From contig RFPQ01000062.1 in the NCBI GenBank assembly GCA_009926035.1, positions 1 to 5,507 on the forward strand: DNA of 5,507 bases. Direction: 5' to 3'. The position numbers and the translations under genes are program-made. The notes beneath the pieces are model-generated. The model was not told the origin of the DNA, searched no databases, and was given only the letters and a program-made list of their open reading frames with translations. Shown here piece after piece: positions 1 through 5,507 of this stretch. This stretch comes from Betaproteobacteria bacterium. GTDB taxonomy: Bacteria; Pseudomonadota; Gammaproteobacteria; Burkholderiales; Methylophilaceae. Each line of letters opens with the position of its first letter. The stretch's first letter is position 1.

Positions 1-249
1 ATTGCGATTGATGAAGAAAAGGCCGTAAAGGCTTATCTTAAAAAAACAAAAATAACATACCCTATTCTTGTAGACGAGGATAAAGGGGTGATTCTAAGTA
101 AAAATTTAGGGAACAATAAGGGTATTTTGCCTTATACTGTAATCATCGATTCACAAGGTATCATTCAAAAAACCATTCTTGGTCGTGTACATAAAGGCCA
201 ACTAGATGCCACAATCAAACCTTTATTGCAACCCTCTAAAAGTCTTTAA
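1..249 (+). CDS. TlpA-like thiol-disulfide oxidoreductase, C-terminal fragment (5' end outside window)
   Basis: The first 249 bases read in frame 1 as 82 residues ending in TAA, with no start codon in the window, so this is the 3' end of a longer gene. The fragment starts IAIDEEKAVKAYLKK and contains YPILVDEDKG and then GILPYTVIIDSQG. That pattern matches the second half of the TlpA/redoxin thioredoxin fold: the cis-proline loop (LPYTVIID) lies before the last two strands, followed by a C-terminal helix. The redox CxxC motif would lie upstream and cannot be seen, so activity cannot be judged. Family members are usually exported and membrane-anchored, and reduce periplasmic disulfides, for example in cytochrome c maturation. 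The signal sequence is also outside the window. A TlpA-like gene just before aroQ is a neighbourhood I associate with betaproteobacteria. The family call is fairly secure; the exact role is not. Confidence 0.8.
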   Translation: MAIDEEKAVKAYLKKTKITYPILVDEDKGVILSKNLGNNKGILPYTVIIDSQGIIQKTILGRVHKGQLDATIKPLLQPSKSL

Positions 250-273
250 TTTTCCTTAATTTCGTCTAATTTG

Positions 274-302
274 TAGACAAAAAACGTTATTTTCGGCAAA
301 AT
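274..302 (+). promoter_or_regulatory. Candidate sigma70 promoter for the aroQ-accB-accC-prmA operon
   Basis: The 84-bp gap between the tlpA-like gene and aroQ has a -35-like TAGACA (274-279, 5/6 to TTGACA) and a -10-like CAAAAT (297-302, 4/6 to TATAAT) with a 17-nt spacer. Transcription would begin near 309, giving a leader of about 25 nt. A second -10-like element, TATAGA, lies at 308-313 but lacks a good -35 at the right distance. The location is sensible, but in such AT-rich DNA matches of this quality arise easily, and the genes could instead be read through from tlpA. Confidence 0.3.
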
Positions 303-333
303 TAACTTATAGATTCAAGAAAAAACGTGACGC

Positions 334-771
334 ATGGCAACAAAATCAATCTTAGTTTTGCATGGGCCCAACCTAAACCTTCTGGGAGAGCGTGAGCCGC
401 AGCACTATGGCAAACAAACCTTGGAAGACATCGATCAAGTCTTAAAAACCATAGCCTCAGCGAAGTCCATTAAGCTTGAAACCATGCAAAGTAATAGTGA
501 AGGCGACTTAGTAAACAAAATACAATCACTTCACAAAGACAAAGTTGATTTTCTTATTATTAATCCGGCAGCTTATACCCACACATCAGTGGCGATGCGC
601 GATGCATTGTCTGCCGTCAAAGTACCATTTATCGAAGTTCATTTATCTAATGTATATGCAAGGGAGCCTTTTAGGCATCACTCTTATTTTTCTGACATCG
701 CTGTCGCTGTGATTAGCGGCTTAGGTGCAGATGGGTATATAGCAGCCCTTAATTATGCAATTAACGCTTAA
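334..771 (+). CDS. aroQ: 3-dehydroquinate dehydratase, type II
   Basis: This cytoplasmic shikimate-pathway enzyme converts 3-dehydroquinate to 3-dehydroshikimate; the type II family forms dodecamers. The 145-residue length is normal. Visible landmarks are [11 protein letters not shown] (11-21) with catalytic Arg20, Tyr25 in the PQHYG segment (the family's catalytic base), NPAAYTHTS (78-85, Asn78 and His83), EVHLSN (101-106, His104) and REPFRHHSY (110-118, Arg114). These correspond to the active-site set of the Mycobacterium tuberculosis and Streptomyces enzymes. The start is well fixed: an in-frame TGA lies at 328-330, just before the ATG, and the next methionine is residue 51. The ribosome binding site is weak, only an A-rich AAGAAAAAA. 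It is the first gene of a likely operon, with accB starting 20 nt after its stop. Nothing appears truncated or degenerate. Confidence 0.97.
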   Translation: MATKSILVLHGPNLNLLGEREPQHYGKQTLEDIDQVLKTIASAKSIKLETMQSNSEGDLVNKIQSLHKDKVDFLIINPAAYTHTSVAMRDALSAVKVPFIEVHLSNVYAREPFRHHSYFSDIAVAVISGLGADGYIAALNYAINA

Positions 772-780
772 AGTTTTAAA

Positions 781-786
781 AAGAGG
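781..786 (+). promoter_or_regulatory. Ribosome binding site of accB
   Basis: AAGAGG lies 5 nt before the accB ATG and is the clearest Shine-Dalgarno sequence in the operon. It supports the start at 792 and contrasts with accC and prmA, which have none. Confidence 0.7.
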
Positions 787-791
787 TCATT

Positions 792-1259
792 ATGGATTTA
801 CGCAAACTTAAAAAATTAATCGACTTGGTTGAAGAGTCTGGTATCGCTGAACTTGAACTCACCGAAGGTGAAGAAAAAGTCAAAATCAGCCGTCAACTTA
901 TGAATCAAGCAGCGCCAATGACGCATTACATACAAGCGCCTCAACAAGCAGCGCCTCAGTTTCAAATGGCGGCTCCATCCGACTTAAATACTTCAGAAAC
1001 TAAACCTGTCGCAGAAAAAATAGATGGGCATGCAGTAAATTCTCCGATGGTAGGAACCTTCTATCGCTCACCTTCTCCTGATGCTAAAGCTTTTGTCGAT
1101 GTCGGCTCTAAAGTGACTAAAGGTGACACACTTTGTATCATTGAAGCTATGAAATTACTCAATGAAATTGAAGCGGATGCAACGGGCACGATTAAAAAAA
1201 TCTTGGTTGAAAACGGTCAGCCTGTTGAATACGGCGAAACTCTCTTTATTATTGGCTAA
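792..1259 (+). CDS. accB: Biotin carboxyl carrier protein of acetyl-CoA carboxylase (AccB/BCCP)
   Basis: AccB carries biotin between the biotin carboxylase (AccC) and the carboxyltransferase (AccA/AccD), which makes malonyl-CoA for fatty acid synthesis in the cytoplasm. The 155 residues show the usual three parts. The N-terminal segment [17 protein letters not shown] (1-17) binds AccC in E. coli BCCP and is nearly identical to it. A flexible Ala/Pro/Gln-rich linker spans about 38-76. The C-terminal biotinyl/lipoyl domain spans about 78-155 and has the biotinylation site [12 protein letters not shown] with acceptor Lys121. The SPSPDAKAF segment (93-101) forms the protruding thumb found in bacterial BCCPs and absent from lipoyl domains, which separates it from lipoylated proteins. 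The usual Met after the biotinyl lysine is Leu here, a common variation. accC begins 8 nt downstream. Confidence 0.97.
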   Translation: MDLRKLKKLIDLVEESGIAELELTEGEEKVKISRQLMNQAAPMTHYIQAPQQAAPQFQMAAPSDLNTSETKPVAEKIDGHAVNSPMVGTFYRSPSPDAKAFVDVGSKVTKGDTLCIIEAMKLLNEIEADATGTIKKILVENGQPVEYGETLFIIG

Positions 1260-1267
1260 CTTACTTT

Positions 1268-2617
1268 ATGTTTGAAAAAATACTAATCGCCAATCGTGGC
1301 GAAATTGCACTTAGAGTATTACGTGCATGTCGCGAGCTTGGCATTAAAACAGTCACTGTCCATTCTGAAGCAGACCGAGATGCAAAATACGTCAAGCTAT
1401 CTGATGAGTCTGTATGTATTGGCCCAGCGCCTTCGACACAAAGCTATTTAAATATCCCGGCTGTGATAAGTGCTGCTGAAGTAACAGATGCAGAAGCGAT
1501 TCATCCTGGCTATGGTTTTTTGTCTGAAAATGCAGACTTCGCTGAGCGCGTTCAACAAAGCGGCTTCGTATTTATTGGCCCGCGTCCAGAAACCATTCGT
1601 CTTATGGGCGACAAAGTCAGCGCAAAAAATGCGATGAAAGAAGCGGGTGTGCCTTGTGTGCCCGGCTCTGATGGCGCACTTCCTGAAGATCCAAAAGAGG
1701 TGCTCGCGATTGCTAAAAAAATTGGTTACCCCATCATTATTAAGGCCGCTGGTGGTGGTGGTGGTCGAGGCATGCGTGTTGTTCACACCGAAGCTGCTTT
1801 AATTGGCTCAGTCAACATGACAAAACAGGAAGCACAAACAGCTTTTGGTAATCCAACCGTATACATGGAAAAGTTTTTAGAAAAACCACGACATGTTGAA
1901 TTTCAAGTGCTCTCCGATCAACACGGCAATGCTGTATATCTTGGAGAACGCGATTGTTCTCTCCAACGTCGTCATCAAAAAATTATTGAAGAAGCACCAG
2001 CACCTGGATTATCTGCAAAGCTTCGCGAAAAAATTGGCGAGCGCTGTGCTGAAGCATGTCGCACAATTAATTATCGTGGCGCAGGTACATTTGAATTTTT
2101 ATATGAAAATAATGAATTTTATTTCATTGAAATGAATACGCGCTTACAAGTTGAACACCCTGTCACAGAATTTATAACCGGTATTGATATTGTTCAACAG
2201 CAAATCAAAATTGCTGCAGGTGAAAAATTACCATTTAAACAAAAAGATATTGTATTTAAAGGTCATGCAATTGAATGTCGGATTAATGCTGAAGATCCTT
2301 ATAACTTTGTTCCTTCACCTGGCAAGGTCACTACATTCCACATGCCAGGAGGCCCTGGTGCTCGTGTAGATACACACACTTATGCAGGCTATACCGTGCC
2401 TTCCAATTACGACTCGATGATTGGTAAATTAATTACTTATGGCGATACACGAGATCAAGCTGTAGCAAGAATGCGTGTGGCTTTATCAGAAATGGTCGTA
2501 GAAGGTATTAAAACAAATATTCCTTTGCACTTAGATCTCATGGCTGATCTTGCGTTTAACAATGGCGGTGTCAGCATCCATTATTTAGAAAAAAAACTCG
2601 GCATACAAAAAAAATAA
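1268..2617 (+). CDS. accC: Biotin carboxylase subunit of acetyl-CoA carboxylase
   Basis: AccC uses ATP and bicarbonate to carboxylate the biotin of AccB. The protein is 449 residues, the same length as E. coli AccC, and key residues fall at the same numbers: Lys116 and Lys159 (ATP binding), the five-glycine loop 162-166, His209, Glu276 and Glu288 (metal binding), and Arg292/Glu296 in [11 protein letters not shown] plus Arg338 (catalysis and biotin binding). Domain order is the N-terminal preATP-grasp domain (about 1-110, starting [16 protein letters not shown]), the ATP-grasp domain (about 115-330) and the biotin carboxylase C-terminal domain (about 335-445). The stand-alone length, with no fused biotinyl domain, identifies the acetyl-CoA carboxylase subunit and not a propionyl-CoA or pyruvate carboxylase. 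No Shine-Dalgarno sequence precedes the ATG, only ACTTACTTT, so translation is probably coupled to accB. The gene ends with two A8 tracts (2589-2596 and 2607-2614). Confidence 0.98.
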   Translation: MFEKILIANRGEIALRVLRACRELGIKTVTVHSEADRDAKYVKLSDESVCIGPAPSTQSYLNIPAVISAAEVTDAEAIHPGYGFLSENADFAERVQQSGFVFIGPRPETIRLMGDKVSAKNAMKEAGVPCVPGSDGALPEDPKEVLAIAKKIGYPIIIKAAGGGGGRGMRVVHTEAALIGSVNMTKQEAQTAFGNPTVYMEKFLEKPRHVEFQVLSDQHGNAVYLGERDCSLQRRHQKIIEEAPAPGLSAKLREKIGERCAEACRTINYRGAGTFEFLYENNEFYFIEMNTRLQVEHPVTEFITGIDIVQQQIKIAAGEKLPFKQKDIVFKGHAIECRINAEDPYNFVPSPGKVTTFHMPGGPGARVDTHTYAGYTVPSNYDSMIGKLITYGDTRDQAVARMRVALSEMVVEGIKTNIPLHLDLMADLAFNNGGVSIHYLEKKLGIQKK

Positions 2618-3517
2618 ATGGCCGCTTGGATTAATCTTAAAATCCGAGCAAGTGCAGAATATGCGCATATCATTAGTGATGCTTTAATCGAACTCGGCGC
2701 ACTTTCATCATCGATCGAAGACTCGTATCTCAATAGCGAAAATGAAGAAGCGCTTTTTGATGAGCCCTATATACCTAGTAATACTATCTGGCAACACAAT
2801 ACCATTGAATCTCTTTTTGATGACTCCATATCTATGGACACCGTGATTGATGAACTTAAAACTTTGACGGGTTTATCTGAAATTGACTACACACTTGAAT
2901 CTGTAGAAGAACAAAATTGGGTCGCATTAACACAATCACAATTTGAACCAATTAGCATTTTAAATCAACTTTGGATCGTACCAAGCTGGCACACAATACC
3001 CGATCCAAACGCGATCAATATTATTTTAGATCCTGGGTTGGCGTTTGGTACAGGAAGTCACCCTACAACACATTTATGTCTAGAATGGCTTATTAAAGAA
3101 GTGAGTATCAATGATCGTGTTTTAGATTATGGATGTGGGTCGGGTATTTTGTCGATTGCAGCAAAAAAATGTGGTGCAAAAGAAGTTGTTGGTGTTGATA
3201 TTGATCCACAAGCAATTATTTCAAGCACACATAATGCAAAAGAAAACCATGTTGATATTCAATTTTACAATTCCGAATCATCATTAAACTTTGAAGCGGA
3301 TATTGTTGTTGCAAATATTTTATCTAGCGCACTCTCTGTTTTAGCGCCTATCATAGCCAGGGCTTGCAAGCCTCACGGAAAAATTGCGTTATCTGGTATA
3401 TTAAAAGAACAAGTTGAAATGCTAACTAAAATATATAGGGCATGGTTTAATTTAAATAAACCAATTGAACGGGAAGGCTGGATTCTCATGTCAGGTACGA
3501 AAAAAAGTATTTCCTAA
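2618..3517 (+). CDS. prmA: Ribosomal protein L11 methyltransferase
   Basis: PrmA uses S-adenosylmethionine to trimethylate amino groups of ribosomal protein L11. The 299 residues are close to the 293 of E. coli. The N-terminal L11-recognition domain (about 1-100, MAAWINLKIRAS) is followed by a linker with LWIVPSWHTIPD (118-129). Next come the PrmA signature LDPGLAFGTGSHPTT (137-151), SAM motif I LDYGCGSG (169-176), an acidic ribose-binding site in GVDIDPQAI (192-200), and VVANILSS (230-237) at the substrate-side motif. All the key elements look intact. The ATG directly abuts the accC stop (TAA then ATG), with no intergenic base and no Shine-Dalgarno sequence, so expression probably depends on ribosomes terminating on accC. 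accC followed by prmA is a widespread proteobacterial arrangement. Deletion in E. coli has little effect, so its presence here tells more about ancestry than about lifestyle. Confidence 0.96.
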   Translation: MAAWINLKIRASAEYAHIISDALIELGALSSSIEDSYLNSENEEALFDEPYIPSNTIWQHNTIESLFDDSISMDTVIDELKTLTGLSEIDYTLESVEEQNWVALTQSQFEPISILNQLWIVPSWHTIPDPNAINIILDPGLAFGTGSHPTTHLCLEWLIKEVSINDRVLDYGCGSGILSIAAKKCGAKEVVGVDIDPQAIISSTHNAKENHVDIQFYNSESSLNFEADIVVANILSSALSVLAPIIARACKPHGKIALSGILKEQVEMLTKIYRAWFNLNKPIEREGWILMSGTKKSIS

Positions 3518-3538
3518 ATTTTTTAATTCGTTTATGAT
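3511..3538 (+). promoter_or_regulatory. Candidate promoter of the DUF2892/H1-tail gene
   Basis: A strong -10-like TATGAT (3533-3538, 5/6) sits just downstream of prmA. The best -35 candidates are poor: TTCCTA at 3511-3516 with a 16-nt spacer, or TTTCCT one base earlier with 17. The start point would be near 3545, leaving a leader of about 25 nt. The 52-bp gap, the good -10 and the strong ribosome binding site suggest the downstream gene is expressed on its own as well as by readthrough from prmA. Confidence 0.4.
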
Positions 3539-3557
3539 GCAAACTCCTCTTAATAAA

Positions 3558-3562
3558 AAGGA
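3558..3562 (+). promoter_or_regulatory. Ribosome binding site of the DUF2892/H1-tail gene
   Basis: AAGGA lies 7 nt before the ATG at 3570, an optimal spacing, and fixes the start of this short gene. The upstream TCCTCTT (3545-3551) could pair with it imperfectly. Confidence 0.7.
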
Positions 3563-3569
3563 TTAGTAA

Positions 3570-3887
3570 ATGAAGAAGAACGTTAAAGGTTTAGAAAGAG
3601 TAGTTCGTATTGCAGTTGGTGCAGCTGTATTAGGCCAAGCAATTGGTGGTTACTCTGTGTTTGAGTATGGTATGGTAGATGAAATCGTTGGTGTATTTTT
3701 ATTAGGCACTGGTGTTTTATCTTCATGCCCTGTCAAATCTGTTTTAGGTCTTGGTTCTAAGAAAGCGCCTGCAAGAACACCCGCAGCAAGAAAACCAGCT
3801 AAACGTAAACCAGCTCGTAAAGCTGCTGCTAAAAAACCAGCTGCTAAACGAAAAGCGGCTCCAAAAAGAAGACGCGCAGCTCGTTAA
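3570..3887 (+). CDS. Small DUF2892 (YgaP-like) membrane protein with a histone H1-like basic tail
   Basis: This 105-residue protein has two unlike halves. Residues 1-62 resemble DUF2892/YgaP-type membrane domains: an N-terminal MKKNVKGLERVVRI, a first weakly hydrophobic glycine-rich helix (about 13-27), a second helix (about 38-52), and the closing SCPVKSVLGLG, which fits the family's CPxxxxLG-type ending. Residues 64-105 are Lys/Arg/Ala/Pro only apart from one Thr: 20 of 42 are basic and none is acidic, with KPA/KKPAAK units like those in bacterial H1-like proteins (AlgP, Hc1-like) and eukaryotic H1 tails. With two membrane passes both ends would be cytoplasmic, so the tail could touch DNA, RNA or acidic lipids. 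It has its own ribosome binding site and candidate promoter and ends at a strong hairpin. I do not know a characterised protein with this architecture, and the function is unknown. The gene is convincing from its ribosome binding site, terminator and composition. The membrane topology is inferred; helix 1 is short and could instead be amphipathic. Confidence 0.88.
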   Translation: MKKNVKGLERVVRIAVGAAVLGQAIGGYSVFEYGMVDEIVGVFLLGTGVLSSCPVKSVLGLGSKKAPARTPAARKPAKRKPARKAAAKKPAAKRKAAPKRRRAAR

Positions 3888-3901
3888 TCACTATCCATAT
3901 T

Positions 3902-3931
3902 AAGAAGCGTTATTGAAATATAACGCTTCTT
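3902..3931. terminator. Bidirectional terminator between the H1-tail gene and oxyR
   Basis: A perfect 12-bp inverted repeat, AAGAAGCGTTAT at 3902-3913 and ATAACGCTTCTT at 3920-3931, encloses a 6-nt loop (TGAAAT). On the + strand the stem runs into a pyrimidine tract, TTCTTTCTT, 14 nt after the stop of the small gene. On the - strand it starts 2 nt after the oxyR stop, with a poorer T tail (CTTCTTAATAT). The position between converging genes fits a shared intrinsic terminator, probably more efficient in the + direction. Confidence 0.8.
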
Positions 3932-3933
3932 TC

Positions 3934-4833
3934 TTAAATCATTTCAATCGTATCTGTTTTAATCAATCGCACTGCTTCACCAATAACTTCTACAGCCTTC
4001 ATTCGCACAAAACTTTTACGATAAGCTATTGCAATAGTTCTTGAAGGGATTGGTTTAATAAATGGGATCACCTTTATTAAATGATTTTGATAACGATCTG
4101 ATGTTGCACTTTTTGGCAACACGGTAATACCTAAATTTGATGCCACCATATTACGAATAGTTTCGAGTGAATTACCTTGAAGCACTTCGCCTTTTTTAGA
4201 CAAATCAGGACAAGACTCCACCACCTGCAAACTAAAACAATGCCCGCTATTTAAAAGCAATACTTTTTCATCGCTTAATTCCTTCGGGTCAATATTTTTT
4301 CGTGCTGCCCAAGGATGATTATTAGGTACTGCGACTACAAACTCTTCTTTATAAATTGGCAAAACTTGTATGCCTGGAATATTAAATGGCAAAGCAACAA
4401 TCGCTGCGTCAATTTGTCCATTTTTTAATTGCAATTCTAAATTTGAAGTAATATTTTCTTCGACTTCTAGTGGCATCTTGGGCGCCAATTTTCTCAAAAT
4501 AGGAATAATTTGTGGCAACAAGTAAGGTCCGACTGAATGGATCATGCCTACTTTAATTAGTCCATCTAAGGGGTCTCCGCCAGATTTAGCGAATGATTTT
4601 ATTTTTTCAACTTCTTCTAAAATGATATTGGCTTGCGCAATAATTCTTTCACCAATTTCAGTAATGGTGACTTCCGTACGATTTCTTTCAAACAACGAAA
4701 CATTAAGCTCTTCTTCTAATTTTTTAATAGCTAAACTTAATGCTGGCTGGCTCACAAAACATTTACTTGCTGCGCGCCTAAAGTTTTTTTCTTTAGCTAC
4801 AGCCACCACAAATCTTAGTTCACTTAGTGTCAT
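3934..4833 (-). CDS. oxyR: LysR-family hydrogen peroxide sensor/regulator OxyR
   Basis: OxyR is a DNA-binding tetramer that is converted by peroxide into a disulfide form and then switches expression of catalase, peroxiredoxin and related genes. The 299 residues start MTLSELRFVVAV, with the helix-turn-helix at about 18-50 (FRRAASKCFVSQPALSLAI then KKLEEEL), a linker helix at about 60-85 and the effector domain at about 90-299. Both redox cysteines are present at the same positions as in E. coli: Cys199 in LNSGHC and Cys208 in VESC, nine residues apart. Thr129, His198 and an Arg (265) matching E. coli Arg266 are also kept. The segment VGPYLLPQIIPIL (101-113) and NSLETIRNMVASNLGITVLP (221-240) are strongly OxyR-like. 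The pocket residue equivalent to Thr100 is Ser100. The start codon lies only 13 nt after the gyrB stop, with no clear Shine-Dalgarno sequence, so co-transcription with gyrB is likely. No peroxide-defence target gene is adjacent in this window. Confidence 0.93.
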   Translation of the reverse strand: MTLSELRFVVAVAKEKNFRRAASKCFVSQPALSLAIKKLEEELNVSLFERNRTEVTITEIGERIIAQANIILEEVEKIKSFAKSGGDPLDGLIKVGMIHSVGPYLLPQIIPILRKLAPKMPLEVEENITSNLELQLKNGQIDAAIVALPFNIPGIQVLPIYKEEFVVAVPNNHPWAARKNIDPKELSDEKVLLLNSGHCFSLQVVESCPDLSKKGEVLQGNSLETIRNMVASNLGITVLPKSATSDRYQNHLIKVIPFIKPIPSRTIAIAYRKSFVRMKAVEVIGEAVRLIKTDTIEMI

Positions 4834-4846
4834 AAGTTAAGTAAGG

Positions 4847-5507
4847 CTAAATGTCGAGATTACTTGCTCCTAATGCATTATTTTCAATAAATGCACGTCT
4901 CGGCTCCACTTGGTCACCCATGAGTGTTGAAAATATTTCATCTGCCGAAATAGCATCTTCAATTTGGACTTTAAGCAATCGGCGTACATTAGGATCCATA
5001 GTGGTTTCCCAAAGTTGTTCAGGATTCATTTCGCCCAAACCTTTATAACGCTGAATATTTAAATTATGTTTTGCTTCGCTTAACAACCAGTCGAGCGCCT
5101 CTTTAAAATTAGAAATTGATTCTGATCTTTCCCCGCGCTGGATCTGAGCGCCTTCGCCTACTAGGCCATCAAGCATTTGTGATGTTTTTAATATTTGTTG
5201 GTAATCGCCACTTGATAAGAACAATGCGTCAATCACACAGCATTCTAAATTACCGTGAACAAATTTGTTTACCGCTAACTTATAAGATTTAGTTTCCTCA
5301 TCTAGCGATACAATCACTTCTGATTTTTCAGTGCTCTTATTAATGAGGCGTTCTCTAATAGCTTGCGCAATTTTTTCTGCTTTAGCTTCACTCGATAAAT
5401 CTATAGCACCTACATGAAGAATTGCACGTAAGACCGCCTCATCATAGTGGGGTGCAATACGGCGAATAACTGCTTCTGTTAATACCATTTGTCTTGCGAT
5501 TTCACTC
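4847..5507 (-). CDS. gyrB: DNA gyrase subunit B, C-terminal part (5' end outside window)
   Basis: GyrB is the ATPase subunit of gyrase and contributes the Toprim metal site for DNA cleavage. The frame is open to the right edge, so the visible 219 residues are the C-terminal part only. The ATG at 5486-5488 is internal, since SEIARQ is encoded before it in the same frame. The end is unmistakable: [23 protein letters not shown], then [29 protein letters not shown] and the terminal ASNLDI. This distinguishes it from ParE, which has a different ending. The region before it ([15 protein letters not shown] through [24 protein letters not shown], then EGAQIQRGE) corresponds to the extra domain inserted in gamma- and betaproteobacterial GyrB, supporting that placement. 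The insert is more divergent than the core, as usual. The gene stops with TAG, unlike the TAA of every other gene ending in this window, and oxyR follows after 13 nt. Confidence 0.97.
   Translation of the reverse strand, partial: SEIARQMVLTEAVIRRIAPHYDEAVLRAILHVGAIDLSSEAKAEKIAQAIRERLINKSTEKSEVIVSLDEETKSYKLAVNKFVHGNLECCVIDALFLSSGDYQQILKTSQMLDGLVGEGAQIQRGERSESISNFKEALDWLLSEAKHNLNIQRYKGLGEMNPEQLWETTMDPNVRRLLKVQIEDAISADEIFSTLMGDQVEPRRAFIENNALGASNLDI

Noticed and set aside
264..290. Terminator for the tlpA-like gene
   Set aside because: The 5-bp hairpin is followed by an A tract, not a T tract, on the + strand, so it does not fit an intrinsic terminator.
250..333. Riboswitch or small RNA before aroQ
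   Set aside because: The gap is only 84 bp, with no structured or conserved motif that I can recognise.
1751..1765. Perfect (GGT)5 microsatellite
   Set aside because: It encodes the conserved five-glycine ATP-binding loop (162-166) of biotin carboxylase, so protein function explains it.
1448..1786. Open frame on the - strand opposite accC (112 codons)
   Set aside because: It lies wholly inside the certain accC gene, and its Thr/His-rich translation resembles no known protein.
1893..2369. Two + strand open frames (1893-2135 and 2184-2369) in another frame of accC
   Set aside because: They overlap the conserved ATP-grasp coding sequence, are low-complexity Lys/Leu/Ile-rich, and have no ribosome binding site.
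4544..5048. + strand open frames antisense to oxyR (4544-4840) and gyrB (4851-5048)
   Set aside because: They are mirror images of strongly conserved genes, with no family resemblance.
5486..5488. ATG that could be taken as the start of a short 213-residue gene
   Set aside because: The same frame continues open to the window edge and encodes more GyrB-like sequence; the gene simply runs off the window.

Overview
The window is an AT-rich (roughly 40% GC by eye), densely packed piece of a proteobacterial chromosome. It contains no mobile elements, no CRISPR array and no RNA genes that I can see. GyrB retains the long extra segment before its conserved C-terminal motif that is typical of gamma- and betaproteobacterial gyrases. 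The order tlpA-like / aroQ / accB / accC / prmA is one I associate mainly with betaproteobacteria. An AT-rich betaproteobacterium, for example of the Methylophilaceae type, is a reasonable guess, but this is inference and not proven by the window.

Layout. The + strand (1-3517) begins with the C-terminal 82 residues of a TlpA-like thiol-disulfide protein. An 84-bp gap with a possible promoter follows, then a tight run of four housekeeping genes: aroQ (type II 3-dehydroquinase, shikimate pathway), accB (biotin carboxyl carrier protein), accC (biotin carboxylase) and prmA (ribosomal protein L11 methyltransferase). Spacings are 20, 8 and 0 nt, so these four look like one transcript. AccB and AccC work together: AccC carboxylates the biotin on Lys121 of AccB, the first half-reaction of acetyl-CoA carboxylase in fatty acid synthesis.

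At 3570-3887 there is a separate small gene with its own candidate promoter and a good ribosome binding site. It encodes a 105-residue protein that joins a short DUF2892-like membrane domain to a histone H1-like Lys/Arg/Ala/Pro tail. This architecture is the most unusual thing in the window. It ends at a 12-bp perfect hairpin that also lies just beyond the end of the convergent oxyR gene and probably serves as a shared terminator.

The - strand (5507-3934) carries the C-terminal part of gyrB, running off the right edge, followed after only 13 nt by oxyR. OxyR keeps both redox cysteines (199 and 208) at exactly the Escherichia coli positions. The arrangement suggests gyrB and oxyR are co-transcribed, which would link the peroxide regulator to a DNA topoisomerase gene.

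I found no strong evidence for a completely new multi-gene system. The best leads are the membrane/H1-tail protein and the gyrB-oxyR arrangement.
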